Positions 44,301 to 54,057 of a DNA stretch of 64,000 nt are shown in pieces. Position numbers and translations under genes: made by a program. The notes under the pieces are model-generated. The model saw only the letters and a list, made by a program, of their open reading frames with translations, did not search any database and was not told the DNA's origin. The stretch is from Dichetophora obliterata (Eukaryota > Arthropoda > Insecta > Diptera > Sciomyzidae). Where the stretch lies: positions 20,298,187 through 20,362,186 of the forward strand of contig OY986440.1 in assembly GCA_963920525.1 (NCBI GenBank). Reading direction: 5' to 3'. Numbering within the stretch: position 1 is the first letter of the stretch; each line of letters begins with the position of its first letter.

Positions 44301-47300
44301 AGGCTCGGAAATGATGTAAACTCAAGCCCATACAAATTTTGACAGATAGTTTACGCGCATGTAAGTTCACAAGGCTTACAAAGTTTACGGGTCAGTTACA
44401 TGCTTAGATGAGAACCCTTAATGATATTTGTAAGTTCCCTTAACTTCTCGTATTTTCTTTTTGACGTTTGAAGTATTCTTAAAACTACATCATTCAGGTG
44501 GGCGAATTACGCCCACCACGAATTCGAGGAAAAGAGGGGGAGAAAAAAATAAAAAATAATAAATAAATAAACCCTGTTAGAATAAGCTTAGTTCTTAGTT
44601 AATCGGCTTGTACTAAGCTTAACGAATAAATAAACAAATCACAAGCTGCAAATACTCACACGTTATAAGAAAAGTTGCAAAATAAAAAAGTCACAAGGGT
44701 TGAAGAAGTCGCAAGTTAGTCAAAGTCTCAGGGTAAAATGTATCAGATGAACTTGGGCATACACTGCACATCATTAGCTTGAGGACAATAATACTCATGT
44801 AAAATTATTGAAGTAAAAAATTACTCTGGGTGAATTTATACAGGGTGGACCAGATTAAGTGTCCCCTTTTCATTATTTTATTAAAAATCCAAATATGATT
44901 TGTTTTTATTTTTATTTTTGTGATACTATTAAGAATACTTAAAATATTTTATTTGCCAATTTTCATTCGATTCTACCACCTCCTTCACGAACAACACTAC
45001 GTAATCGGGAATGAAATGAGTTGCATGAGTCACGCACCATATCCATAGGAATTTCGTCCCAAATTTTAACCAAGAGCAACTTAAATCTATCCAAATTCGT
45101 GATTTTGGTAAAATTGAGGTCCTTAAATTTTGCTAGCATATACCCCCAAGCGAAATAATCCAATGGATTAAGATCAGGTGATGATTTTATCGATGAAATC
45201 GGATATGTTTTCCTGTAACCAATGTTGGACCACATTTGCGCTATGACTTGGAGCCCCATCCTGTTGAAATACCCATTGGTTGTTTGGAAAGAGTTCTTTA
45301 GAATTAAGCAGTAGGTGTTTTTTCAAAATTTCTTCCAGATAATATTTTGCGTTGATTTTTACGCCACTTTCAACGAAAACCAGGGGAAATTTTGTCGTTT
45401 TTGACATTGCACCCCAAACCATAACCTTTGGGACGTTTTAAAACCTTTGGACAGCTTTTTTATTTTTGGGAATGTCCTCCAATGCCACCGAATAAATGCG
45501 GTCGTTCTGAACATTAAGGCTTGGTTGCAACAAAAACAGCTTTTCATCGGAAAAAACGATGTTTGATGTTGCGTGCCGTTTCTGAAGCTCTTTGCATTTT
45601 TTCTTCCTCTCGTTCATATTTTTTTGTGTTATGCCATGCTGCCGAGTTTTCTTAAATGGTTTCATCTTCAAGTCATTTTTCAAAATTCTTACCATCGAAC
45701 TTCGGCTTATATTATGCTCAGCAGCCATTTTTCTCGCGCTTCTTTGACCATTACGCCGAATTTTCTCTCTAACACATTTTATTAAACAACTAGTTCGCAC
45801 AGACTTTTTTCGGCCCGTTTTTTTTTATATCCACAGTTCCAGTTTCTTCAAATCTTTTTAAAGTACGTTGAATAAATTTTCGATTTATTTTACCGATATT
45901 TGGATGCTCACGAAGCTTTCGAATAATATCAATTTGTCTCAAGCCTTGATTATGCAAGCTTAAAACTAATTGTCTTTTCACGTCCATAGCTATTTTTATA
46001 CAAAGTTACAGTTTTAAAAAATGTACGTGTTTCAGATTAGTGCTCATTAAAATGACAAACATAACGGGATATATTGAAACACTTTTACTCAACTTCTTTG
46101 CAATACATGGCGCTTGAAAGAAAGGGGACAGTTATTCTGGACCACCCTGTAATTTTGGTTTTTATTTTAAATAATGAACATAAAAAAACAAAACAGAAAT
46201 AAATTAAAAAAACGTGCTTGAAGCAGTATTGGACACTTTGTAGCACTTCACTGATACGACTTGTTGAATTACATACTATTTTTGTCTGTCAGTAGGATAA
46301 CGACACTAAGGATAATCCCAAGAATAGTGTACGGATTTGAATTTTTTTTTCTAAATGATTATTATCAGAATTTTTACCATTTTTAGTAGTGCGTACTACC
46401 ACCATTCTTTGAAATCACTTCAAAAACACGACTGGGTGGTTTCAAGTAGTTTAGGTTAAATTCGTCCCATGCCATTTTGATGGCGTAGTCAGTAAACGAA
46501 TTTTTGCTATCGCACTTTCTTTAATTTTTGTATACTTTCCTAGAAAGCCAACCCCCACACATTTTCCACAACGTTAAGGTCAGCTGAATAAGGGGGCTAT
46601 TCCAAGACCTCAACATTTTGCTCTTGAATCTAGGTTTTAACGAGTCTTGCCGTGTGCTTTGGGGCATTGTCATGTTGGTACGTCCCATCAAGTGTTCCAT
46701 ACAAATTTAGAAAAAGGAGGGAAAGCCACTTCCAGTATATTTTTGTTTGTTTGTGCAGTTTCTTTTTTGTATTTTCGAAAACCAGGTCAATAGTTCCATA
46801 CTAGGAAATGGTGCCCTATCTGCTATGATGTCTATGTTAGCTAAAAAAGTTCTTATTTTCTTATATCATAACAAGTAATGATTGCAGCCAACAGGGCCGT
46901 CTGAATTAATTTCTTTTTTATCAGTGAAGCCAACTCTTCCCGACTGCGTACTCCAGGACATTCAATATTTAGCAAATTCTAGACGACAAGCGGTGGTTTT
47001 TTCTTAAATATTTCTTACTGTAAGGGTTCAGCTGACTTAATGACGATACGCACTGTTGAAAGGCTAGTTTCAACTTTCGTTTTATCCATGATTTTTACTG
47101 CATATTTGGACGAAATGGATGCTGAACATACTATTAATATAGTTTCTGCTGCTGTAGTGGCTCTATTAGTGCGCTCTTTTTGTCTTTTTTTTCCCATAGC
47201 TTTCAATATTTCTCAGAAACTGATTTACCACAGTTATGCTTTTCCCAATTTTAGCAGAAATTACACAAGTGCCTATACCCTTCTTCATGAAACGCTTTAA

Positions 47301-50300
47301 ATTTAGCTCCACCATTTTCCAAAAGAACGTATTTATGCATTTACTATGCAAGTCCTTATCCTAGTGGCGCATTTCAAAACATTCGTTCTCACATGTTTGC
47401 TACTATTTTCTGGAGAAATTCAACAGAAAGTACCAACTTTTTTGCAAAGCCACAGTGAAATATATTCAAATTTATTTTTCATAAAAACAAGTTTATAGCC
47501 CTGATATGAAACGGGTTAATTTCAACGAAGGGCATATGTCGTTGAGCTAATGAAAGTGCTGTGCATTATCATATAAGCAAATTATAGCAATAAAGATACG
47601 GGTAACATTTTTTTAGAGTAGTATATTTTTAGTTAAACTATGTGATTCAAATTGATTATCGATTGCATCTGATTGACTGGTTAAACAAGAGCTCGAGAAA
47701 GTTATAAATTCAGTTCTGCAGCCTTTTTCTATAACCATGGCTACCTATGTTGCTGTAAATTCTTAAAAGTATTAAAATTTAAATATTTTTTAATATGAAT
47801 ACTGTTTTTATTAACTTTTTATTTTTCGGTCACGGTGAGCTTACCTGTGTAAATGCCCATACAAATAAGCTTTTAAGTTTGTTTGATGATATCATGCATT
47901 ATTTTGTCACATAAATTGGCTTACACGTTGTCGTCATGTTAAACAAACGAAATCATTCAAAGGCTAATTTGAAATGCTAACTCTCAAAAATTAGCCGTAA
48001 ATAAGGAATACATAATTTGTTAATTCCTCCTTTTTTTGCTAACTATTGGCATACGCCAACCTACACGCTGACAAAACTAAATGAAATAGTTTCCATTTGT
48101 TCAGCGCAAAAGAAACATATAACGACAAATTTTAAGAGCCACAAAGCCAAGCCCAAAGTAGTCCGTGCTGTGCTTGAAAAATAATAAAATTAAATAAATA
48201 TTTTTGGTTTTTTTTTACAAAAATACATATTTTTTTATTTTTGGTTTTTTTTTTTTTTTTTTGTTAATGTCTGGTTTGACTGGTTTTGCTTTGCAAGTAT
48301 TGCCAACTGCAGCTATAAATTATTGTTAAGTTTCCATTACGTTCTTTGTTGAAGGTCTGTCTCGGCCAACTTCAACTTACTTTTATGCCTTTATGCATGA
48401 GCACATTTTTAGATTTTCAGAAAATACAATAGTGCTGTAATTTTTGTTGTTGTTGTTGTTGTGATCATAAAATCAGCATAGATTTTGTCACACCCATAAT
48501 TTGTGTAAATTACATTCAAACGCAACCATTTATGCATGAACTAAAATCACAGTTTTAACAGCTTAACTTTTCTAAGCAGCGTTTGTGCTAAAGAAGCGTT
48601 ATGCGTATGAACTCAAATGAAAAATTTAATAAATTAATTTTATCATCATACGCCAATACATAAGCCAAAACTAAAGCTACCAGCTTGCACTGCATCATTT
48701 TATGAAAATGCGAGCAAATGTACGGGAAAAAACAAAAGACTTAAGACACAAACTTGCAGCATTTCAATTAAACTCTATTAAACTAAAGACTAAAAAATTG
48801 ACACGTAAAACGACAGATCTTCTTGCACTTTTTTTTAAATATTTCTGTCCGTGCGCCATAACCGATTTTGTTCCCCCCACTCAATAATTTAACGTAAATT
48901 CTTTGCTCTAAATCACGTAAGCATTTAAGTGCCAGTTGTTGATTCATGGTTAAGAGCATAATTGGTCATTCCTTGTCATTCCTAAGGGCATATTTGGAAA
49001 TTTGTTTGTTGTTTTGTACTTTTAGCAGTAAATCAAGTACTAAACTTACCAGGGTTAAGTGGCGTTAAGGATTGATTGGATTTTCGCCAAACAATTGAGC
49101 AGTACTTTGTTAAAATCTGAGTACATTCCAAATGCTTATTTTATAATTACCTAATAATTTATTGTTTCTGACAACAAAATATTTTTGGTTTCAACTAAAA
49201 TAAAAGTTGTTAACACCAAGCTGAGTCGGCAGAATTGAGTAAAAGATGATATTTCTGTATGCATCTACTTTTGCATCTTCACATTTTTGCTTGCTCTCTA
49301 TTGGTGAATTTGCTTAAAGTTCATTGCAGCAATTAAAAAATTTCGCATCGATTTTGTAACTATCGTTTTTCCTTTTATGTTAAAGAAATTTTGTACATAT
49401 TCATAAACACTTATTTTTTTAAAATTTTACTATTGTTTTTTAAGTGAAATACTGTTATTGTAATGGGTATAGAAAGGAATATACAGAAATCACCTACCGT
49501 GTTGACTTAGCCATGTCAGTCTGTGATCAGGATTACATTCGTATTTTTGAAACAATCGTTGCAAAGCTACCATCTAAAGTATAAGGATCAGTGTCGAGAA
49601 TAAGCCAAATGGACTAAAAACCAAACAAAGTGATTTTAAAAAACAATAAACTCTCTTAAAGTTCCCTTAAAATTACTAGCATAAGCATCCTGAGCTTAAG
49701 AATTTTCAAAATCTAATAAAAACCACGACTTTCTCCCATACAAAATTTTGTCATAAAATTCTTAACATCTTTTAACAGCTCACCTAACATTTTATCTTAC
49801 AACTTTAATTTTCGCTCAACTGCTTAAATTTTTTGTAAGCAAAATTGCGTTATCAAAATAGCAAATCCTTCAGAAATTCCACAAAAATTAACAAATTGAC
49901 TTGATATCTTACACATTAGCTTTAAACGTACTGTAAATTTAAAATTCAGAAAATTGGTTTAAGACTACACCTAACCTCACTAAAAAGTGACGACATCAAA
50001 AAATAAAAACATAATAACTTTGAATATACTTAAACACGGCGAGGGGGGGGGGGAAGTATTTTAATTTCGGTCCCTTCGAAGATAATTCCTTGCTAGTTTT
50101 TAATAATTTTCTTAATCATAATAACTGTTTCAATAAAACATTTCAAGAAAATAATTCAAAGTAGTGCTCTTGAACACTAATTTATTTTGCTAAAAGTTTT
50201 ATTACTTAACAAAAGATGTTATAACTTCAAGAAAATTTATCACTTTTTCAAGCAACAATGCAACATGCGCATTTATTAAAGACTTGCTTTCTGCATTCAA

Positions 50301-52697
50301 TAAACATGAACAATAACCCTGTGAAGGAGTATTCTTGGTTTGTCAATACACATATCATTAAAATATATTGCAATTACAGGAATCGAATCAACAACCTCTG
50401 GACTTTTAAAAAGACCGTTAAGCCAACTTGGCTCTTACAGCAGCTTTCTTCGTAGGCGATTTAAGTGCTTACATGAAATAATTTCAATAAAGTTAGACAA
50501 CATGAAATACTTTTGTTGTTTGTTACAAACACTGATGTATTGATAAAAATGTTCCTAGTAGTTCCAGTCTAGAAGAAATCTCAAATGAATCATAAACGAT
50601 TTTTTCTGATCTTTCACGAAACACGCAGATTTGGCCATACATTTCACTGACGAAAATTTCGTATGAACGTTCCAAATTCGTGCATGAATGCAATGCAGAA
50701 ATTTTGGAATTTCTCATGCAAAAACTCAATATCGAAATATATTAGACATAAACTTGATGAAATTTCGTTAACGAATTGATAACCGAAATATTTAAGAAAA
50801 TTCGTGAAGGAATCCAATACCGAAACGTTGAAGAAGTTTTGTTAAAATGGAAAAATGGATCGAAAATGTTTTTGGTTTCTTTTGGTATATTCTGAAAATG
50901 CCGCTCAGAGGAGAAAAGTGTTTGTCATTTTTGGAATCTTCACTTTTAAATACATAAAGTATTTTTAATTTGATCTCACGATCAAAATTTAAATTAAAAT
51001 TAGTGCATAAAAATCGCGTAATTTTTTCTTAAAATGAAAAGTTCGTTCAACAAAATTTCAACCATGGATGTTAAAAAAATAATCCTGGGATTCATGTCTC
51101 GTGTAACGTTCATTGTTCCTCTTACTTTTTAGGCTTATTTAAAGTTGAAAAATTGTAAAGAACAAGGGTTAACTATATGTAGTTGCTGCGGTCGAACAAC
51201 AAACGATTCTATAATGTTCCAAAAACCTCCAGGAGCTTACACACAGGATCATTTCAAAGCTGCAAAAAAAGACTGAATATAAAAAAACTTGCGCAGAGGA
51301 CAGAATAGGTTCGAAATATCGACCCTACTATAATGTATCCATAATCTCGAAAAGTTTTATAGAGACATACAAAATTATAGCAAATTTGAAAAGCTTGTAC
51401 AATTTTCATAACAATACAAATAAAAGTTTAAAAAAATTTGTAACTTTGCATTTTATATAGTAGTTTTGAGGGCTAAAACGATCGTTCGAGCCACTGTGCG
51501 CCGCAAGTTAGACGCACAAGATGAAGGACTTTTTTTGCATTATATTTTTTTTTGTGAAATATTTTCAAGTCCAGCTCATGCAGAAAGTTACTTTGAGAAA
51601 TAACCATGAAAGGTTCGTCAATGATGCCGCGGACTACTGGGTTATTCCAAACACTTTTAATGTTAAATTCTCGTTAAATGGCTAGGCTCAGCTTTGTATT
51701 GGTAACATAAGTGCAACTCTTTTTGCGACCACATGATACAACGTTACAGCATTATAGTGGAAATCATAAGTCCATAATATCTAATGTTTTTTTTTAATAT
51801 ATTAAGACTTATAAAATTGAATTAACCCATTAATGACAACGTATCATACGCGATAAAAGCATTTTTCAAGAATTCCTCAAAAATACTCAGCCACTGCAAA
51901 ATTTTTGCTTCCAAAAGAGAAAGCCAAAAGTATTCTTTTTCAAAAAAAAAAATTGACATTTTAATCCTTATTGCTTACTTGTTCACGCCTCTTAATGCAG
52001 TATTAAAAAAAAGTGAAAAATGTTACGCAGGTGAGTTATTTTGTTTTATAAACATCAAGAAAAAAGAAAATATAATTAAAAAAGTGCATTACGTTAAAGT
52101 TGAAAGCCTCCGCTACGAAATGAAAATTTTCCAATATATAATTTTTCTATTTTTTTTTTTGTTTTGATTTATTTCTCTACTTAAGGACCCGTTATGCGTT
52201 TATAATCATGCGCTTTGCCACAATCAAATCCTTTAGATTTTTTTTTTAAACTTCAGAGTTTTTCGTCTAATATTAATACAAACTTTTGCTGAAAATTTCA
52301 AAAGCTAAACTCAACGGGTTCTGGTAGTGAGCATTAATGGGCTAAGCACATGAACCTTACACGCGCTTTTATTTAATTAACTTATATGGTCTAATTGTCA
52401 GTATGTATTTTAATAAAACTTTTTTAAATCTATGAAACTGCGCAGAACCTCGCTGCTGTCGAGTGTCCAAGTTAGCCCAAATTTTTTTTTATATTTTATA
52501 GAACTTTCTGTTTCATTCGTTTTCTTATTTCACCCCCGACACACTTACTTACCTCTAAGAACATCAGCTGGAATCAAGCGTTTGTAAACTTTAATTTCAC
52601 CATCAGCACTGGCCTTTTGACTATCTGCTGTGTCTTCAGCGGCAATTACGCTTAATATGAGTGCAATAAAACAAGCGTATCCAATAAACGATTTCAT
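32389..52697 (-). CDS. Secreted single-domain von Willebrand factor C (SVWC/Vago-type) protein, 148 aa, 3 exons
   Basis: Coding exons 52697-52553, 32752-32632 and 32569-32389 join in phases 1 and 2 with consensus sites (G|gtaagtaag…tttacag|AC; AA|gtaatt…tttcacag|A). The start MKSFIGYACFIALILSVIAA is a clear signal peptide. The mature part reads IKVYKRLIPADVLRDFPGMC across the first junction, then CGRSTC, EDCGPLP and FPYCCPIFTC, with nine cysteines. CCP near the C-terminus and the overall length match insect SVWC proteins, secreted and in some flies induced by infection or nutrition. The start at 52695-52697 is chosen because an upstream in-frame ATG would add a poly-Phe stretch before the signal peptide. 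The first coding intron is 19,800 bases and filled with transposons. Joining the distant exon is inference, but phase and content fit well. Confidence 0.78.
32812..33590. other. Intron sequence next to SVWC exon 2, no gene seen
   Basis: A/T-rich with no supported ORF or repeat. Confidence 0.5.
33590..34010 (-). repeat. Three diverged ~160-200-bp tandem units in the SVWC intron
   Basis: TCGTTTTTTCGACATAAC…CCAAGCCATATATCATACA at about 33597 recurs as TTTTTTCGTCATCAAATCC…CATACATCGTTCA near 33759 and TCGTTTTTTCGACATAAC…CCAAACCATATCCACATC near 33963. Confidence 0.6.
34060..35597 (-). pseudogene. mariner transposase pseudogene (HTH + DDE), split by a hAT-like element
   Basis: Minus-strand pieces in order: an N-terminal helix-turn-helix region (IKHYCLSKKSAKETREKLDK), KVLEIATAVGISSGSVVPIL, then HPPYSPDLAPSDNYLFPNFK with the third catalytic Asp of mariner. 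After the insertion at 34215-34721 comes FATNEQVVLETEAYF…MLENCWNKCIEL, the usual mariner C-terminus. Several frameshifts occur, and a 12-bp word (TTGCAAACATTG-type) is tandemly repeated near 35132-35165. Terminal repeats were not found. It lies in the SVWC intron. Confidence 0.85.
34215..34721. mobile_element. 507-bp hAT-like element inside the mariner pseudogene
   Basis: Ends TAGTGATGGGAACTATCGAA and the inverse of TAGTGAAGGGCACTATCGAA. Flanks CCCTGGAG/CCCTGGAA form an 8-bp duplication with one mismatch. ATTCGATAG/CTATCGAA words recur about ten times, mostly near the ends, as expected for hAT binding sites. Non-coding. It interrupts mariner between FKRCFQ and the C-terminal segment. Confidence 0.8.
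36207..37106 (-). mobile_element. Tc1/mariner-superfamily element with deletion-derivative transposase
   Basis: Ends GGTGTTTTTTTAGCTGCATAG (left) and the inverse of CAGTGTGTTTCTTTTAGCTGCAT (right) bracket a short element with a 224-codon ORF. The target duplication is not clear. Confidence 0.75.
36308..36982 (-). pseudogene. Transposase, internally deleted but open (224 aa)
   Basis: MTPDQGFQIVEIYFE is the usual N-terminus of this insect transposase type. The frame then jumps to FTVWCGLHAGGIIVPYFF, QQDGATCHTERFE (second catalytic Asp), WPPRSCVLTPLDYFLWGYVK (third Asp) and a C-terminal helical segment. About 110 residues with most of the DNA-binding region and the first catalytic Asp are missing, so it cannot be an active transposase although the remaining frame has no stop. 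Confidence 0.8.
37364..39095. mobile_element. 1.7-kb inverted-end element carrying a 4x ~165-bp satellite-like array
   Basis: GGCGCACGGTGGCCCCAAAT…TTTTGCGTCT at the left matches the inverse of the right end (GACGCAAACATCCATTTGGG…CACTGTGCGGCGC), over about 35 bp. The inside holds the tandem array 37393-38010, then A/T-rich DNA. A short frame at 38365-38522 (FIICDELERAARSPF…) has no recognised family. No transposase is seen. Exact ends are uncertain. Confidence 0.65.
37393..38010 (+). repeat. Four tandem ~165-bp units
   Basis: Units start GCGTCTCAAACATCTGTAAC (37396), GCGTTTCAAAATTCTCTAGA (37562), GGCTTTAAAAAAATCTGTAG (about 37727) and GCGTTTCAAAATTGTGTAAC (37887). Each contains TTTTTGT(C/T)TCTTG, an AAGCCAA…TATT segment, TATTCAATAAATC and TTTTTTCAAAATCCAT. 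The units are diverged. Confidence 0.8.
39626..40227. mobile_element. ~600-bp fold-back element with TCTAC target duplication
   Basis: Two ~280-bp arms, almost perfectly inverse, from TTTAGGGCGGGTCGATTT and CGACCCGGCCTAA at the ends to a ~45-bp centre near 39900-39945. TCTAC flanks both sides (39621-39625 and 40228-40232; ATCTAC also fits). Both arms give the same apparent peptide because they are inverse copies; it is not a gene. Confidence 0.85.
40233..41880. other. SVWC intron, no gene or clear repeat
   Basis: A/T-rich with short chance ORFs only. Confidence 0.55.
41884..42705 (+). repeat. Dispersed repeat family, copy A
   Basis: Starts near TATACCCCCACGCG, with ATATTCTTGATCAGCATCAC and GAGTCGATGTAGCCATGTGC. 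It repeats CACG(C/A)CTACCTCCCATACG, and ends CGTGGGGGTATTTTAATTTCGGTCC…CTTACTAGTTTT. Copies B (49440-50100) and C (about 61000-61520, inverse) share these words. Non-coding; class unknown. Confidence 0.7.
42706..43255. other. SVWC intron, low-complexity A/T-rich
   Basis: A 138-codon minus-strand ORF (42888-43304) is Lys/Phe-rich from base composition and shows no family features. Confidence 0.5.
43256..43430. repeat. Irregular ~16-bp AAAAGTCGCAAGTTA array, left part
   Basis: Units such as AAAAAGTCGCACGGTA, TAAAAAGTCGCAAGTTA, AAAATCGTGAGATA and AAAATCACAGTAAGA. The array resumes at 44635-44745 after the LINE, so the LINE appears to have inserted into it. Confidence 0.55.
43440..43953 (+). pseudogene. 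C-terminal end of a LINE ORF2
   Basis: STYADRLKLIHMQALA, then after a stop REVSDVVFIHQLV, INCPALLQLISFNTNPRNLR and HRTDYGCSEPVTRML. After the MITE at 43721-43870 it continues FDFHLSRFRLRNTLLNSN to TAA at 43951-43953. It is the usual C-terminal extension after the RT of Jockey/CR1-type proteins. Confidence 0.75.
43721..43870. mobile_element. TA-flanked MITE (copy 2), ends GGTCTGTTCACGTAC
   Basis: Same family as 29528-29658. TA flanks both sides, 150 bp. It interrupts a LINE reading frame between MLRVTN and FDFHLSR. Confidence 0.85.
44025..44419. mobile_element. 395-bp MITE, ends AAGGGTTCTCATC
   Basis: AAGGGTTCTCATCCAAGCAT and its inverse ATGCTTAGATGAGAACCCTT form ~20-bp ends with a single mismatch. 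AAT lies on both outer sides. It sits in the LINE 3' UTR. The inside has TTTAC/GTAAA words near the right end. Confidence 0.82.
44498..44516 (+). promoter_or_regulatory. 3' UTR hairpin of the LINE (copy 3, different family)
   Basis: GTGGGCG AATTA CGCCCAC: a perfect 7-bp stem with a changed loop, in a LINE whose protein differs from the other two. Confidence 0.7.
44635..44745. repeat. Irregular ~16-bp array, right part
   Basis: AAAAAGTCACAAGGGTTG, AAGAAGTCGCAAGTTAG and AAAGTCTCAGGGTAAA continue the array seen at 43256-43430. Confidence 0.5.
44841..46149 (-). mobile_element. Tc1/mariner-superfamily transposon, 1.31 kb, TA-flanked
   Basis: Ends CAGGGTGGACCAGATTAAGT (44841) and the inverse of CAGGGTGGTCCAGAATAACT (ending 46149), continuing TGTCCCCTTT. 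TA lies immediately outside both (44839-44840 and 46150-46151). Length and layout are typical of a single-gene Tc1/mariner element. Confidence 0.9.
44962..45987 (-). pseudogene. Tc1/mariner transposase pseudogene
   Basis: MDVKRQLVLSLHNQGLRQID begins a helix-turn-helix region. A second DNA-binding segment follows (KMAAEHNISRSSMVRILKND), then IVFSDEKLF (first catalytic Asp), WVFQQDGAPSHSA (second) and SSPDLNPLDYFAWGYM (third). Changes near 45795, near 45440 and near 45185 shift or break the frame. The last lies between the second and third Asp, so the true spacing, and thus the DD34D versus DD37D class, cannot be read directly. It ends at 44962. Confidence 0.87.
46152..46384. other. Spacer between two Tc1/mariner remnants
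   Basis: A/T-rich with no supported feature. Confidence 0.5.
46385..47360 (-). pseudogene. Tc1-like transposase remnant
   Basis: Minus strand: MVELNLKRFMKKGIGTCVIS then AKIGKSITVVNQFLRN and YGKKKTKR (helix-turn-helix and following basic segment). Further on NDNAPKHTARLVKT, EWPPYSADLN-type and VVENVW give the second and third acidic positions of a Tc1 DDE domain, with stops between. The end reads FKEWW near 46395. The middle is too decayed to read, and terminal repeats were not found. Confidence 0.75.
47365..49435. other. SVWC intron, no gene
   Basis: A/T-rich, with a T-run at 48248-48263 and a TTG microsatellite at 48444-48463. No coding or RNA feature seen. Confidence 0.55.
48444..48463. 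repeat. (TTG)n microsatellite
   Basis: About six perfect TTG units. Confidence 0.85.
49440..50100 (+). repeat. Dispersed repeat family, copy B
   Basis: GACTTAGCCATGTCAGTCTGTGATCAGGATTAC, CACGACTTTCTCCCATAC and the ending GTATTTTAATTTCGGTCCCT…CTTGCTAGTTTT correspond in order to copy A at 41884-42705. A G-run (50044-50053) lies just before the conserved end. Confidence 0.65.
50101..52552. other. SVWC intron next to exon 1, no gene
   Basis: A/T-rich. The region near 50590-50850 is rich in GAAATTTCGT/ACGAAATT words in both directions. CCACTGTGCGCCGC near 51492 resembles the end of the element at 37364-39095. No exon is supported. Confidence 0.5.
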
Positions 52698-52970
52698 TTT
52701 TGTTGTTGAGAGATATTTGAATTGGTTTATTTTTAGCAAAAAAAAAAAAAAAATCAAAAGAAAACGTTAAGATCAAATTCAAAAAGTTAAGAAGAAAGTG
52801 AAAATGAATTGCAGTTTTAGCTTTAATGAACACAAGACCGGACGGACGAAACACAATGCGATTTTCGTAGTTTCAGTTCAAATTGAGCGTTAGCAACGAC
52901 AACGAAAGCGAGCAAGTGACCGAGCGAGCGTTCGATCGATGGTAGACGATCCGTTGTAAGCGAGGCTGAG

Positions 52971-53014
52971 TACTGAATTAAATTCGAAAATTGGTAGCAT
53001 GCCGGTATTTATAT
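52971..53014 (-). promoter_or_regulatory. Core promoter of the SVWC-like gene (TATA and initiator)
   Basis: On the minus strand a TATA box (ATATAAATA, 53006-53014) is followed by TCAGTA at 52976-52971, a match to the insect initiator, 39 bases from the TATA start. The predicted 5' UTR then runs about 275 bases to the ATG at 52697. Confidence 0.5.
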
Positions 53015-53019
53015 GCCGC

Positions 53020-53935
53020 GGCCTGAACAAAGAGACATGAATTTTGAATGAAAAAGAAAATAAAAAAAAACAACACCAATTCGAAACATAAAGTATACTT
53101 GTTGTAGGTTGCTACATGGTATGGTGTCTTGTTACTTGGACAAACAGCGTTTGTTTTTTTTTTTTCTATATACATATGTGCGCTTGTTTTGACTAAAATC
53201 TTTAATTGCGAGTGCGACAAGAAAAATTTAGCAACTTTAATGAATTGTTCCTGATTTTTTTTGGGGTTTTTTTGTTGGTTGAAAATGCACAGTTGCTGAT
53301 CTGTGGTGCCACAGTTAAAATTTGAATGCCAGCATTGTAGGCAAGCTTGAGCTGCAAGAACAAAGGCGTTTCTTTCAAGGTTTCTTTTTTTTTTGCAAAA
53401 TCAGCAGTTTCCTAATCTACAAAAAGTTAGGAAATAATACAGGCAAAATATATACAGGGGCGTATCCAGGATTGATATGGGGAATAAAGTTCTCCCAGAC
53501 GCTCAAAATTTTGTTGAAACAAAGAGTTTAGCAACAAGAAAGCTGTGCTGTTTTGCTGTTTGACTTAAAAATGCAAATAAAAGTTGCACTCTTTGTCGTC
53601 TTTGTTCGAAGTCATTCGGGGGCCAAAAAATTAAACTTTAATAATGTAATTGAAGGGCTTATTGCAAGAACATGATAAGCCACATAAAAAATATTTAATC
53701 AAAATAATCGACTCAAAAGTTTTAAAACAATGTAAATTTGTATGAAAATATGGAATTGAACATGAAAACTTTTACAAATAGGATAGAAAATGAAGCAGAA
53801 ATAGCCAAAATCTCTTCAGTGGTTGTTGGCAATGCGTTGAATAACGTATTCAGCCTAAAAAAAATTGATTTTTTAGATCATGTGCCTTATCACGTTATTG
53901 CAATAAGCCTTTCAATTCAAAAATTTTAAATTTTT
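53020..53935. other. Upstream flank of the SVWC-like gene, no second gene seen
   Basis: Contains poly-T tracts and short ORFs only. Confidence 0.5.
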
Positions 53936-54057
53936 TGATTAGGGTAGAGCGGGGTTAAATCACCACGGGGTTAAACAACCAATTGCCTCTATTTGTTTCT
54001 AATAAAGTCGAATCGAACGACCGTTAGTACAGTAGATAGTAATCGATTCAACGCAAC

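Larger units (their letters stand above)
43431..44640 (+). mobile_element. CR1/Jockey-group LINE, third copy: 5'-truncated, with two nested MITEs
   Basis: The coding remnant (43440-43953) encodes the end of an RT protein, followed by a 3' UTR with the shared hairpin (44498-44516), the box CCTGTTAGAATAAG and an AATAAATAAA tail. One MITE (43721-43870) sits in the coding part and one (44025-44419) in the 3' UTR. The protein end differs from copies 1 and 2, so it is another family. Confidence 0.78.

Noticed and set aside
44025..44419. A LINE-encoded structured RNA
   Set aside because: The ~20-bp inverted ends with AAT on both outer sides fit a MITE insertion better, and the LINE 3' UTR continues across it.
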